64,000 nt of DNA from Rhodanobacter sp. MP7CTX1 (GCF_014205795.1 NZ_JACHCN010000004.1:1-64000); one strand, 5' to 3'; shown: positions 1 through 7,684, numbered from the stretch's first letter. Translations and numbers: made by a program. The notes: generated by a model from the sequence alone, not told the origin.

Positions 1-33
1 TTTAAATTCCGGAGTAAATCTCTGGTTGCTCAT
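1..33 (-). CDS. IS3-family transposase OrfA, N-terminal fragment at window edge
   Basis: The minus strand from base 33 to base 1 reads ATG followed by SNQRFTPEFK, the characteristic opening of IS3-family OrfA proteins, which carry an N-terminal helix-turn-helix that binds the element's ends. A good ribosome binding site (AGGAGGA on the minus strand, around bases 39-45) precedes the ATG. Only 11 codons lie inside the window, so the element itself extends to the left. Its terminal inverted repeat must lie between base 34 and roughly base 100, but I cannot place it. The call rests on a short stretch, with the strong RBS in support. Confidence 0.6.
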   Translation of the reverse strand, partial: MSNQRFTPEFK

Positions 34-75
34 TGCACTTCCTCCTATGCTCAAATCATAGGGCCGAAGTGTCTG

Positions 76-291
76 CCGGAGCCGGGCAAGTCCAAAAAGC
101 TCGGTGCCCTGCCCATCGTCATCGCGCTCTTCTTGCAGTTCAAGGACATGCACTGGCCGCCACATCCCAGCTGGGTGGAGATCTTTTTGATCTTCGTATC
201 GGCTTTCGGCTACTGGCAGAGCGTGACGCAGATCAGCGTCAGACTGCGACTTCAGCTGTACGAAACATTGCTCAGAAAGGCGCTCACGTAG
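76..291 (+). pseudogene. 3' remnant of a membrane-protein gene, apparently cut by the IS3 element
   Basis: The plus-strand frame is open from the window edge to a TAG at 289-291 with no ATG or GTG start. From about base 76 it reads like protein: KSKKLGALPIVIALFLQF is a hydrophobic segment, SWVEIFLIFVSAFGYW is a second, and the end is basic and amphipathic. An IS3 transposase starts divergently at base 33, so the simplest reading is that the IS interrupted this gene and left the last 70 or so codons. The family is not recognised. The left limit is approximate because the IS end cannot be placed. Confidence 0.35.
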
Positions 292-392
292 GCCAGCAGC
301 CTAGACAGAAGGGGGAAAGAGATTTGCCGCAAGGAAAATGCCCCTTGTTGTTGTCTTCGTGGGTGAGCTGCTTCCTACACAAGCACGCATGC

Positions 393-1313
393 TCAATGGT
401 GTCGGCGCGCGTCGACGGGCCGAGGCATGCGCACCGGCTCCTGTGCATAGTGCTGAGCCTCGTCCAGTAGCCAGGCGCGAAATGCGAGCAGGGCTGGATG
501 CTGCGCGGATCGTGGCGGGTAGACGAGATAGTGCGCGTAGTCAGAGCGTAGTCGGCGCCGGCTGAGCAGCACGAGTTGGCCCGACTTCACCAACGGTTGA
601 GCCATGGTGACGCGACCGAGCGCGATACCCATGCCTTCGACGGCGGCGTGGTGCAGGGTCTCGGTGTTGTCGAAGTGTGCGAGGTAGCGTTTTGGCGGTG
701 TGCCGCCAAACGTGTCGAACCACTTGGCCCAGACGTTTTCCGGGTCCCTTAGCAGCGGCCAGTCGGCCAATTGCTTCTGCGTGGGGCGGCCAAGTCGCTT
801 GATGAGTTCGGGACTCGCGATGGGCGTGAGCCAATCGTCAAACAGATGCTCGGCGCAGACACCGGGCCATTCGCCGGGGCCGAAGCGCAGGGCAGCATCG
901 ACGGACTCGCGCTCGAAATTCACCAGATCCACGCACGACTGCACGTTGAGCTGCAGGTGTTGATGCGCGGCAACGAAGCGGTGGAGTCGCGGCACCAACC
1001 AGCTCGATGCCACCGACGGCATGACGCTGATGGTGAGCTGGTCAGCGGGCGGCGCACTGAATTCCTGCAGTGCCCGTTCGATCGACTCGAACTGGGGCCC
1101 CACCAACTCCAGCAGGCGCGCACCCTCGGGAGTAAGGTCGACGCCCCGCGGTCCACGAACGAACACACGCTGACCCAGTCGGTCTTCCAATCCGCGAATC
1201 TGGTGGCTGAGTGCGCTGGTGGTGAGATGCATGTAGCGGGCCGCCAACGACAGATTGCCCATGCGGGCAGCAAGTACGAAGCCCTGCAGCGCGGTGAGTG
1301 GCGGTCGGCCCAT
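393..1313 (-). CDS. LysR-family transcriptional regulator, GcvA-like
   Basis: A 306-aa LysR-type regulator. Residues about 1-65 form the winged helix-turn-helix (PPLTALQGFVLAARMGNLS, then ALSHQIRGLEDRLG). The remainder is the periplasmic-binding-protein-like effector domain, with the GcvA-subgroup motif DAALRFGPGEWPG near residue 145. Length is normal for the family. It stands alone; the divergent plus-strand region after 1314 holds no convincing target gene. LysR proteins usually control a divergent neighbour, which here may have been lost or replaced by the repeat-rich stretch that follows. The ligand is unknown. Confidence 0.9.
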   Translation of the reverse strand: MGRPPLTALQGFVLAARMGNLSLAARYMHLTTSALSHQIRGLEDRLGQRVFVRGPRGVDLTPEGARLLELVGPQFESIERALQEFSAPPADQLTISVMPSVASSWLVPRLHRFVAAHQHLQLNVQSCVDLVNFERESVDAALRFGPGEWPGVCAEHLFDDWLTPIASPELIKRLGRPTQKQLADWPLLRDPENVWAKWFDTFGGTPPKRYLAHFDNTETLHHAAVEGMGIALGRVTMAQPLVKSGQLVLLSRRRLRSDYAHYLVYPPRSAQHPALLAFRAWLLDEAQHYAQEPVRMPRPVDARRHH

Positions 1314-1569
1314 GTGAACTTACCTCAACACTGGATTGCAAAAATGTCGCTTTTTGCGGGGCTCCCGTTGACCTACCTTCAGAACTGCCCGAAGCCCGGG
1401 TGCAGTTCGAGGAATGCAGTCATGCTGCTGTTTGGTTTTTCTTTCCCGAAGACATCGACGCCGACGTCGACATTGGCCCATTCCGACGCGGCCCTCCAAC
1501 GTCCCGGCACCGACACTCCAGTCGCCACGGATACTCTACCGCCTGCCGCATGCACGGAGCGTCATCAGC

Positions 1570-1704
1570 ATGACAAAACGGTGGATAGTCTTGGCCATTA
1601 CATCGACAGCCGCCTGTGCGGCGAACGCTTCCGCGTCGATTGAGCCGCTGGCGCGGCCCTCGCATGGGCGGGTCTCGCCGGCACGGCGACCGATAAGGCG
1701 TTAG
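1570..1704 (+). CDS. possible small exported peptide
   Basis: A 44-codon frame begins MTKRWIVLAITSTAACAANA, which has the basic start, hydrophobic core and small-residue cleavage region of a signal peptide, with GGAG about ten bases before the ATG. The mature part would be only about 20 residues and is Arg/Pro-rich. It could be a real small peptide or the 5' stub of a decayed exported protein. No other convincing gene is seen between 1314 and 2100; the rest of that gap holds the direct repeat at 1874-1943. Confidence 0.25.
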   Translation: MTKRWIVLAITSTAACAANASASIEPLARPSHGRVSPARRPIRR

Positions 1705-1873
1705 AGCCGGCGAGAGTCTCGTGGTAACCGGGCCAGGGCCCCTTACACACAATCTTCGCGGGGATGACGCGGTGAGGTCGACGCGCTATGTTCAGAGCGA
1801 GGCGGGGTTGGCAGATTTGAATGGTGAATAAAAGGTGCCGGGGCGAGGGGCTCTGACCCTGCGGTATCGCATT

Positions 1874-1943
1874 GAAGGTCCTGGCCGCGAACGGCCCTTG
1901 CGCGGCGGACGGCCAATCGGCAATCGCGAGATATCTGCTTGCG
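1874..1943 (+). repeat. direct repeat, copy A, left of the methyltransferase gene
   Basis: About 70 bp matching 3021-3095 in the same orientation. Both contain gaaggtcc, a shared ggccgcgaa core, cccttgcgc, tcggcaatc and atctgcttgcg, with scattered mismatches and a short indel. The two copies bracket the methyltransferase gene at 2101-2865. Confidence 0.7.
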
Positions 1944-2100
1944 ACCCAAAGCTAACCTTACTAAAGAGCAATCTTCGAAGTGCAAATGGACCTAGCAGCC
2001 TAGATGGCGTGGCGCCCGTCATTGGCGGTCCAACTTCGCGAACATTCGATAAGGCTTGCCTTCCCGTTGGCCAGGTCGCATGTGTCGCTAACGCCACCTA

Positions 2101-2865
2101 TCAGGGCCTTACGAACCGATAAGCGAAGCGATCGGTCTCGTTCTTGATCGAGGGGTCGAATACCCTGATCGAGTGCGGATCGGCTTTGTTTGCGAGCATG
2201 GTGCTTTCCGCGTCCAGCACGAAGCCGGCCGCCTCCACCTCCTCGCGGACGGATGCAGGATCGATCCGATGCAGCGACTGCGTGTCGCTCGTCCCCGACC
2301 CTGCGGTCGCGGCGTGGTCGACAATGACGTAGAACCCACCGGGCTTGATCCATTCGTAGACGGCTCGATTGAAGTCGGCCGCCGTCGCGCCCTTACCCTG
2401 CATCAGCGCGGTGTGGAGATCGTGGTAGAAAAGGTGCAACCACAAGACATCCGCTGGTTGCGTGATCTCCGGCACGTCGACGAAGTCCGCTGAGACGATT
2501 TTGACGTTTTCTCGGCCCGGCTCTTTCGCGAGCGTTTGCATGCGACTGACTTGATCTTCCCTAAGGTTGGCGATTTCGGTCGGCACGAAGCTGTAGACGT
2601 GTCCTTTGGACCCCACGACGTCGGAGAAGAGGCGCGTCCAGTAGCCGTCGCCTGGATAAACGTCAATGACGGTGGAGCCGACATCGACGCGGGCGAACCG
2701 GATCAACTCGGATTGCTTGGATTGGCTGTACATACGAGATCTCCGTTGCGGCGTGACATTCGACGAGCGCGTGGCGTGCTGGGCGATAATACACGGCTCA
2801 TTCACCACCGACCCGAAGGCGGTGGCCTCAGACGGCCATCCGTACGCTGGCCCGGGAGCGTCCAT
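2101..2865 (-). CDS. class I SAM-dependent methyltransferase, COG4798-like
   Basis: A Rossmann-fold methyltransferase. Motif I is degenerate but recognisable (STVIDVYPGDGYWTRLFS), followed by KGHVYSFVPTE and later EWIKPGGFYVIVDHAA, the post-motif strand found in COG4798 proteins. Those proteins are usually exported, but no signal peptide is seen here, so the N-terminus may have been replaced. The frame stays open upstream to 3207, across the direct repeat. The ATG at 2865 is chosen because family-like sequence (arginine-rich helix RSSNVTPQRRSR) begins upstream of the next ATG at 2733. The substrate is unknown. Confidence 0.75.
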   Translation of the reverse strand: MDAPGPAYGWPSEATAFGSVVNEPCIIAQHATRSSNVTPQRRSRMYSQSKQSELIRFARVDVGSTVIDVYPGDGYWTRLFSDVVGSKGHVYSFVPTEIANLREDQVSRMQTLAKEPGRENVKIVSADFVDVPEITQPADVLWLHLFYHDLHTALMQGKGATAADFNRAVYEWIKPGGFYVIVDHAATAGSGTSDTQSLHRIDPASVREEVEAAGFVLDAESTMLANKADPHSIRVFDPSIKNETDRFAYRFVRP

Positions 2866-3020
2866 GTTTTTTCGTACGTCGGACTGTGACCAAATTATTC
2901 GGATTCTTACTAATCCAGGAGGCAATAGCGCATCGAATTTAACGATCACGTCCTGATTCCCTTTCCTACCGCCGCAGACAATTTGTGTACGCATTCCAGC
3001 TTGCAGCAAGCGCCTTTCGG

Positions 3021-3095
3021 GAAGGTCCGATTTTGGCCGCGAAAAGCCCTTGCGCAGCGAACGGCCCGTCGGCAATCTCGAGAGATCTGCTTGCG
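3021..3095 (+). repeat. direct repeat, copy B, right of the methyltransferase gene
   Basis: Second copy of the 1874-1943 repeat in the same orientation, lying upstream (5') of the methyltransferase start. The 340-bp stretch 2866-3205 otherwise holds no gene that I can support. Confidence 0.7.
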
Positions 3096-3205
3096 TCTCA
3101 TAGCGGACAGCTTCTCCAGAGGCCCCGTGTCGATCCCGCAGGCGCTCATTCGTCGCAAGCATGAAGGTGACCATACCGGCCACCCTCCACGCCAAGGAGA
3201 CCATC

Positions 3206-3562
3206 ATGTCCTACATCGATGGCTTCGTGATCGCCGTACCCAACGCCAATCGCGAACAGTTCATCACGCACGCCCGTACCTTCGACGCCATTTTTCTGGA
3301 GTTCGGCGCCACCCGGGTGGTGGAGTGCTGGGGCGACGACGTGCCCGACGGCAAGCTCACCGATTTCCGCCGCGCCGTGCAGGCGAAGCAAGAGGAATCC
3401 GTGGTGTTCTCCTGGGTGGAATGGCCCGACAAGGCCACTCGCGATGCCGGCATGGCGAAATTCATGCAAGATCCGCGCATGGAAGCCGCCGGTGACTGTC
3501 CTTTCGATGGCAAGCGCATGATCTTTGGCGGCTTCAAGTCGGTGGTTAGTCTGCCGGACTAG
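3206..3562 (+). CDS. DUF1428 family protein
   Basis: A 118-aa protein beginning MSYIDGFVIAVPNANREQF, the standard opening of DUF1428 (YbaA-type) proteins, small alpha/beta proteins with a ferredoxin-like (dimeric alpha-beta barrel) fold. WGDDVPDGKLTDFRRAVQ and the C-terminal PFDGKRMIFGGF are also typical. The ATG at 3206 is preferred over the in-frame ATG at 3161 because AAGGAG lies seven bases upstream and family members start with MSYIDGF. The family has no firmly established biochemical role. The gene stands alone. Confidence 0.88.
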   Translation: MSYIDGFVIAVPNANREQFITHARTFDAIFLEFGATRVVECWGDDVPDGKLTDFRRAVQAKQEESVVFSWVEWPDKATRDAGMAKFMQDPRMEAAGDCPFDGKRMIFGGFKSVVSLPD

Positions 3563-3607
3563 GAAGGCCTTGAGCTGCGCGCTTTCAAAGCAACGTCCGC
3601 TTGCGAC

Positions 3608-3679
3608 GGCGATTTCAGCCGGTCAATGCAAAACTCCTGCTGCCTTCGCAGTGCGTTGCGTTGACCGGCTGAAATCGCC
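3608..3679. repeat. perfect 19-bp inverted repeat
   Basis: Arms 3608-3626 (ggcgatttcagccggtcaa) and 3661-3679 are exact reverse complements separated by 34 bp. No T-tract follows, so it is not an obvious terminator. It lies in the 362-bp gap 3563-3924, which has no supported gene. A short frame running to a stop near 3764 after the repeat (DPGNLAAAYTIIDDRERP) might be a gene remnant. Confidence 0.7.
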
Positions 3680-3874
3680 CCTGGATCCCGGCAATCTGGC
3701 CGCGGCGTATACGATTATCGACGATCGCGAGCGGCCGATTTATGAGTACGGCATGGCTGCTTAGAGAGGGCTTCTCTGAAGCGTAAAGACCAAAATCAAG
3801 GTATGCCTAGCCAACGCGGCACCTCATGGGCAGCCGCCCCGAACAGCACCTGTAAGGGGTGCTGATCCAGTTAG

Positions 3875-3922
3875 CTGGCTCTCACCAGTTAGCCTTTCTA
3901 ACTTCCTCCGTCCCGGTTTTGG
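3875..3922 (+). repeat. dispersed 48-bp repeat, copy 1
   Basis: Runs from ctggctctcaccagttagcc to ccggttttgg. It matches 7886-7933 over 48 bp with about six mismatches, and a more diverged inverted copy lies at 11939-11973. All three lie at gene 3' ends or junctions in the accessory region. They resemble end sequences of REP-type mobile units, but I cannot assign them. Confidence 0.6.
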
Positions 3923-3924
3923 TC

Positions 3925-4470
3925 TTATTCCCATGCCGGATGCGCCGCTACAACCATGGGGCGACACTCGTTGTTCAGCAGCACACGGCGCTTTCCGAGT
4001 AATAGCACGCCATGCGTGTAGCTGGGAACGCCATCAAAGACAGGGCTCTTCCAGACGATACGGCATGTCCTAGTATCCAATCCGTACATGATTCTGTCGC
4101 TACCTGAGTAGGTCGACACATACAGGACATCTCGCCCTAGCAGCACGGGATTTTGCACAATGGAAACAGACTCGCTGGCCTTACATACATGCTGCCCACG
4201 CAGGGATATCTTCACCGGCCCTGTCCATGCTTGCGGGTTGTCAGCCCTAGTTGGCAGGTCACTCGCCTCATCGTCCAATGTGACCGTAACACTTCCGCTG
4301 ACAGCTGAATTGCTTGCAAAGATCAAGCGCGTAAGAGCGCAATCGTTGGCAGATGCAGGCATTGATACCAGCATCGCTGCACACGACAAAATAGGTAAGC
4401 GCACTGTCTTTCGCCTTATGGTATCTGCCGGGCAAAATACCGCACGGTAGGGAGGTCTTCGTGTATCCAT
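3925..4470 (-). CDS. hypothetical exported protein of the T6SS cassette
   Basis: About 181 aa. After a basic N-terminal stretch there is a clear signal peptide, VRLPILSCAAMLVSMPASA, then a cysteine-containing mature region. It includes a WD-repeat-like segment (VLYVSTYSGSDRIMYGLDTRTCRIVWKSP). The translation start is uncertain: a GTG at the VRLPIL position would put the signal peptide at the very N-terminus. It is the last gene on the same strand downstream of the Hcp/amidase/STY0301 set, separated by about 250 bp without a clear gene. A further periplasmic immunity-like role is possible but unsupported. Confidence 0.6.
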   Translation of the reverse strand: MDTRRPPYRAVFCPADTIRRKTVRLPILSCAAMLVSMPASANDCALTRLIFASNSAVSGSVTVTLDDEASDLPTRADNPQAWTGPVKISLRGQHVCKASESVSIVQNPVLLGRDVLYVSTYSGSDRIMYGLDTRTCRIVWKSPVFDGVPSYTHGVLLLGKRRVLLNNECRPMVVAAHPAWE

Positions 4471-4721
4471 GAGTAGTTGATGGTTGAGTTCTTGCGGCCC
4501 GTTCCGACGCGCTGTTTCCCATAGCCGAAAATAAGGGGTACGGGTGGGCTGATCCCGTCACTACGCGAGAATGTCTTTCTTTGGAGATGGCGATGGAATG
4601 CAACGGTTCTTCGCCACCGCGAGTCAGGGGCCAGCTTAACCGGGCCCCCAGCTCCGACGGAGGTTGTAGCGCCCGATGAGTATGCGGTTGCTGCCATGTC
4701 AAACGTGCCAGCTCGACGAAG

Positions 4722-5075
4722 CTAGTTGCAGGAAGCGACCAGAGGATATCCAGCCGCTCTGCAATAGCTAGCACCCAAAGCGTGAATCGTGACGACCTTG
4801 TCCGTGCCCTTGTATTCGCAAGAAAGATAGGCATCCGTTTCATGCATATCCCACGTATCAACGTTGTTCGTTGTCATTGGAATCAACGATGCTCGCTCTT
4901 CCGGCGCACCATCGTAGACGGTCACATTTTCGAGCGCCCTCCGAGCCTTCCCGTCAGAAACGAACGCAGGGCACACGTAGCGATGCTGCACGGCCGCCCA
5001 TGATGACGCCGATAGGGATAACGCAAAAATTGTCGAGAGCGTTCTACTCAACGACATGGTACTGAGTTCCATCAT
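4722..5075 (-). CDS. STY0301-family exported protein, second copy (candidate T6SS immunity)
   Basis: About 117 aa with a signal peptide (LSTIFALSLSASSWA) and the STY0301 pattern: an HRYVCP start to the mature domain, VTVYDGAPEERASLIP, a central CEYKGTDK and a closing cysteine. It is a diverged paralogue of the next gene upstream (5187-5501), sharing YVCP/YECP, VYDG.PE..ASLI and C.YKGTDK. STY0301 proteins are often encoded beside T6SS peptidoglycan effectors. Here two tandem copies follow a BPSL0067-type effector, so a periplasmic immunity role is inferred. The start was chosen just before the signal peptide; earlier ATGs exist up to 5132. Confidence 0.75.
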   Translation of the reverse strand: MMELSTMSLSRTLSTIFALSLSASSWAAVQHRYVCPAFVSDGKARRALENVTVYDGAPEERASLIPMTTNNVDTWDMHETDAYLSCEYKGTDKVVTIHALGASYCRAAGYPLVASCN

Positions 5076-5186
5076 CAACTTTTCGCCTCGAATGTCCGTC
5101 ATGAAGTTGGATAGTTCATGGTTGCGGAGCATGGCTTTTGGCTAACCGGCAATGGGTTATGACCTGGTTAGTGTCCTAAGATCGCG

Positions 5187-5501
5187 TCAGTCGCAAAATG
5201 CGGTCGGCGGCTTGTCGGTCGTATCGCATGAGCTGGCCCCTACGGCATGAACGGCAGCGGTTTTATCCGTCCCCTTGTACGTGCACACCAGGTAGACATC
5301 AACGTGATTCAGCGACTCCCACCCGATGAGAGACGCCATGTTTTCGGGCGGTCCATCGTAAACGTTGACACGCCAGAGCGAGCGTTTGAATTTTCCATCG
5401 AGGAGCGGTGAGGGGCATTCATAACGATGGTGTGTTGCCGCAGGGCACGTCCAGCACACACAAAACGTCAAGAGCGCAATAGAGCACTTAGTCCACAACA
5501 T
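5187..5501 (-). CDS. STY0301-family exported protein, first copy (candidate T6SS immunity)
   Basis: A 104-aa protein with signal peptide MLWTKCSIALLTFCVCWTC..A and the mature family pattern HHRYECPSPLLDGKF, VNVYDGPPENMASLIGW, CTYKGTDK and a C-terminal Cys. Its ATG lies inside the 3' end of the effector gene (14-bp overlap), so the two are translationally coupled, as expected for an effector-immunity pair. The cognate activity, inhibition of the neighbouring amidase in the periplasm, is inferred from position and export signal. Confidence 0.78.
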   Translation of the reverse strand: MLWTKCSIALLTFCVCWTCPAATHHRYECPSPLLDGKFKRSLWRVNVYDGPPENMASLIGWESLNHVDVYLVCTYKGTDKTAAVHAVGASSCDTTDKPPTAFCD

Positions 5502-5886
5502 GATATTGCGTCCCGTCATCGACCTTGAACCCGGTGTGACCTTCTTGGAAATGTATGGTCCTTTGCTGTGGCGGGTGGTCTCTGTTCCCTCTACTACCTT
5601 TCCACTGATCCATCACTACGATCCCATCGGTTGTTTGGTACAGGTAAATCGCTGCATGGCTGGTGTGATTGGTGTGGTTGCCGTAGGTTCCGTCGTCATC
5701 AAATGTGGCGATCACGGTTCCCGGCTGAATGCTGTGGTCATCCATAACAGAACCCCCGCGTTCCCAATGCGATGTCTGGGGGATGTAGACGACGGCGTGT
5801 ACAAAGGTCACGCATTGACCGTTGCCCACCAGCTGCCCAGCGTCTTTGAAGGCAGCCGCCTTTTTCATGTCGGCGATATATGGCAC
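5488..5886 (-). CDS. BPSL0067-family putative T6SS amidase effector
   Basis: A 132-aa protein resembling the BPSL0067 family, small NlpC/P60-like proteins regarded as T6SS-delivered peptidoglycan amidases. The likely catalytic cysteine is in VGNGQCVTFV near the N-terminus and the histidine in HTSHAAIYLY; IQPGTVIATF and VVMDQWKG are also family-like. The GTG at 5886 is chosen because AGGAGA precedes it at good distance. It has no signal peptide, consistent with delivery through the Hcp tube encoded immediately upstream. Its end overlaps the first STY0301 gene. Confidence 0.78.
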   Translation of the reverse strand: MPYIADMKKAAAFKDAGQLVGNGQCVTFVHAVVYIPQTSHWERGGSVMDDHSIQPGTVIATFDDDGTYGNHTNHTSHAAIYLYQTTDGIVVMDQWKGSRGNRDHPPQQRTIHFQEGHTGFKVDDGTQYHVVD

Positions 5887-5930
5887 GCGGTTCTCCTGGG
5901 GCAATGAAGATCGGAGAAGTCGTGGCACAT

Positions 5931-6413
5931 CTAGCCGTCACTCCACGCGTCGCGGTATTGCAAGTTGCCATCAAGGTAGCTCCACGTGATTTCCTCATAG
6001 CGCAACTTCACTTGCTCGACGTGGTTGTAGGCAAGCGCCGCGTCTTCTTTGATGTTGGACACTTTAGGCATCACTGAGACGACTTTGACGTTGCCCAGCA
6101 TCATGTTGAAGTACTCGACTTCGCGGCCGGAGTCGTCGACGCGGTACCACCTGATCTCGGCGGACTTCAAAGTCTGTCCGCGTGCCAGTGCCAGGTAGAG
6201 CATTGGCGAAGAGCGATCTATCTCTTTCTCGATCAACACGGGCATATGCATTCGACTACCAAGCAACTTTCCGGTCACCCCGTCGGCTGGGGCGTGCATG
6301 CCGTGTTTGAAGCCAAGCACTTCAATGCTTCCTTCACGGCCTACGACCAGGCTGGAGCCGCGAATGTCGCCACCGTTGCTGTCTTTGAGCCATAGATGTA
6401 GAGGGATCGGCAT
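5931..6413 (-). CDS. hcp: Hcp-family type VI secretion tube protein (orphan)
   Basis: A 160-aa Hcp protein. Hcp hexamers stack to form the T6SS inner tube and can carry small effectors. The N-terminus MPIPLHLWLKDSNGGDIRG, then HGMHAPADGVTGKLLGSRMH, ALARGQTLKSAEIRWYRVDD and the conserved YFNMMLGNVKVVSV are typical. The ATG at 6413 is chosen to match the usual Hcp start rather than the earlier one at 6464. No VgrG, sheath or baseplate genes lie in the window, so this is an orphan hcp leading an effector-immunity cassette and would depend on a T6SS encoded elsewhere. Confidence 0.9.
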   Translation of the reverse strand: MPIPLHLWLKDSNGGDIRGSSLVVGREGSIEVLGFKHGMHAPADGVTGKLLGSRMHMPVLIEKEIDRSSPMLYLALARGQTLKSAEIRWYRVDDSGREVEYFNMMLGNVKVVSVMPKVSNIKEDAALAYNHVEQVKLRYEEITWSYLDGNLQYRDAWSDG

Positions 6414-6552
6414 GCATAGGTCCTTATGTAACTTCGCTTCTGTAGCGTTCGCCAGCGACGCCACAAGATCATTCCGTGTCGATTGCCAGCTGGAGACTCT
6501 CCATTGTTGGCACTAGTCGAAAAGCCGATCTATGAGAAAAATCTCAAAGTAG

Positions 6553-6689
6553 TACCAGTCGTTGGACGTGACCGAAAGCATCGAAGGCTTCTACAGCCCG
6601 ATACGTCGCCACAGCGAAAACCTGGGTCCGAGAACCGGGGTGCGCTATCTGCATCGTGCGCTAGCACTGGATGTCGTATCCTCGCCAAC
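6553..6689 (+). pseudogene. remnant of an IS3-type transposase C-terminus
   Basis: The frame after the stop at 6550 reads SLDVTESIEGFYSPIRRHSE, which resembles the end of IS3-family OrfB integrases (typically EYIE.FYN..RRHS.LGY.SP). The rest of the catalytic domain is absent and the frame runs on into unrelated sequence. It lies between the hcp gene and higA and indicates past IS activity at this junction. Based on one recognisable motif only. Confidence 0.45.
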
Positions 6690-6983
6690 ATGACCAAAAA
6701 GCTGCCACCCATCCACCCCGGCGAAATTCTTCGCGAAGAGTTCTTGGTGCCCATGGATCTATCAAGCAATGCGCTTGCAAACGCCCTAGGGATCACAGCT
6801 GCACGGGTGAACGAGATCGTCAGAGAAAAGCGGGGCGTCACAGCCGACACCGCGCTGCGTTTGGCGCGTTATTTTGGCAGCTCACCGGAATTCTGGATGA
6901 ACCTACAGAAGGACTTCGAGCTGGAATGCGCACGACACGAGATTGGCAACGCGTTGGAGCGCATCTGCCCGCGCGCAGCGTGA
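6690..6983 (+). CDS. HigA-family addiction-module antitoxin (orphan)
   Basis: A 97-aa Xre/HigA-type DNA-binding protein. LPPIHPGEILREEFLVPMDL is the classic HigA opening; the helix-turn-helix is SSNALANALGITAARVNEIV, followed by RGVTADTALRLARYFGSSPEFWMNLQ. HigA normally pairs with an upstream higB RNase toxin, but no HigB-like frame precedes it; the 200 bp upstream hold an IS3 remnant instead. It is therefore an orphan antitoxin or transcription factor. The ATG at 6690 was chosen to match the family start. Confidence 0.88.
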   Translation: MTKKLPPIHPGEILREEFLVPMDLSSNALANALGITAARVNEIVREKRGVTADTALRLARYFGSSPEFWMNLQKDFELECARHEIGNALERICPRAA

Positions 6984-7192
6984 GAGCGTCGTGCCTATCG
7001 GTTCCTTGTCCAACAAATTCGGAGCCTTTTGCCGACGCCTCAAAGAAATGAATCTGACCCTTCGTTTTGTGGAAGCCCAACTATCCCGCCGCGCCGGTCC
7101 CGCCAAGATCGGCCGCCCGCGCAAGCACGACACGTCCGAGCACCATACACCTGGAGAAAGTGCACTCTGACCCTGAGGTTTTGACAGGGCGG

Positions 7193-7684
7193 TTAAGTAT
7201 CGAGTTCAGAAAGCCAGGCTTCGGTATTGGTCCGAAGCATATCAAGACAGTCGCCGAGGACTTGGGTCTTTGCAGATTCATTACCCGACTCGTTGAATTC
7301 AATGATCGCTTCATAAGCAGCTAAAGCAGAATTCATCACAGCTTCAAACCGTCGTATCCCTGCTTCACTCCAGTAGCGACGAACCCACGAGCGATAGACG
7401 TATTCTTTGGTCTTTAGCGTCACATACGACCCGTTCACTTCGCCGCCGATGTCGGGCATGTCAGTGGAACTAGTCTCGCCGCGCACCAGTCGAAGGTGAT
7501 AGAGATCGACATAGAACAGGAACGTACTCAGATCGAGTGCAAGTTCCTCATAGTACTTTGAACGAAGATCGGCGCGATTTAGCGCAAATCGAATTCTTCC
7601 AATGAGCTTGTCCGAAAATACAGAAAGGAGGGCCACGACCGCGAGGACCAACCAAGTCTGTAAGTGCTCAATAAGGACGCTCAT
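7193..7684 (-). CDS. hypothetical membrane-anchored protein
   Basis: A 163-aa protein with one N-terminal transmembrane segment (WLVLAVVALLSVFSDKLIG) and a soluble, helix-rich, acidic C-terminal region (RSKYYEELALDLSTFLFYVD, later WVRRYWSEAGIRRFEAVMNS). The ATG at 7684 follows AGGAG at ideal spacing and is preferred to 7705. The family is not recognised. It lies isolated between the orphan higA and a small hypothetical gene. Confidence 0.65.
   Translation of the reverse strand: MSVLIEHLQTWLVLAVVALLSVFSDKLIGRIRFALNRADLRSKYYEELALDLSTFLFYVDLYHLRLVRGETSSTDMPDIGGEVNGSYVTLKTKEYVYRSWVRRYWSEAGIRRFEAVMNSALAAYEAIIEFNESGNESAKTQVLGDCLDMLRTNTEAWLSELDT

Noticed and set aside
4268-4861. 197-codon minus-strand frame between the exported protein and the STY0301 gene
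   Set aside because: Overlaps both genes in another frame and has no protein-like pattern; the signal-peptide genes are better supported.
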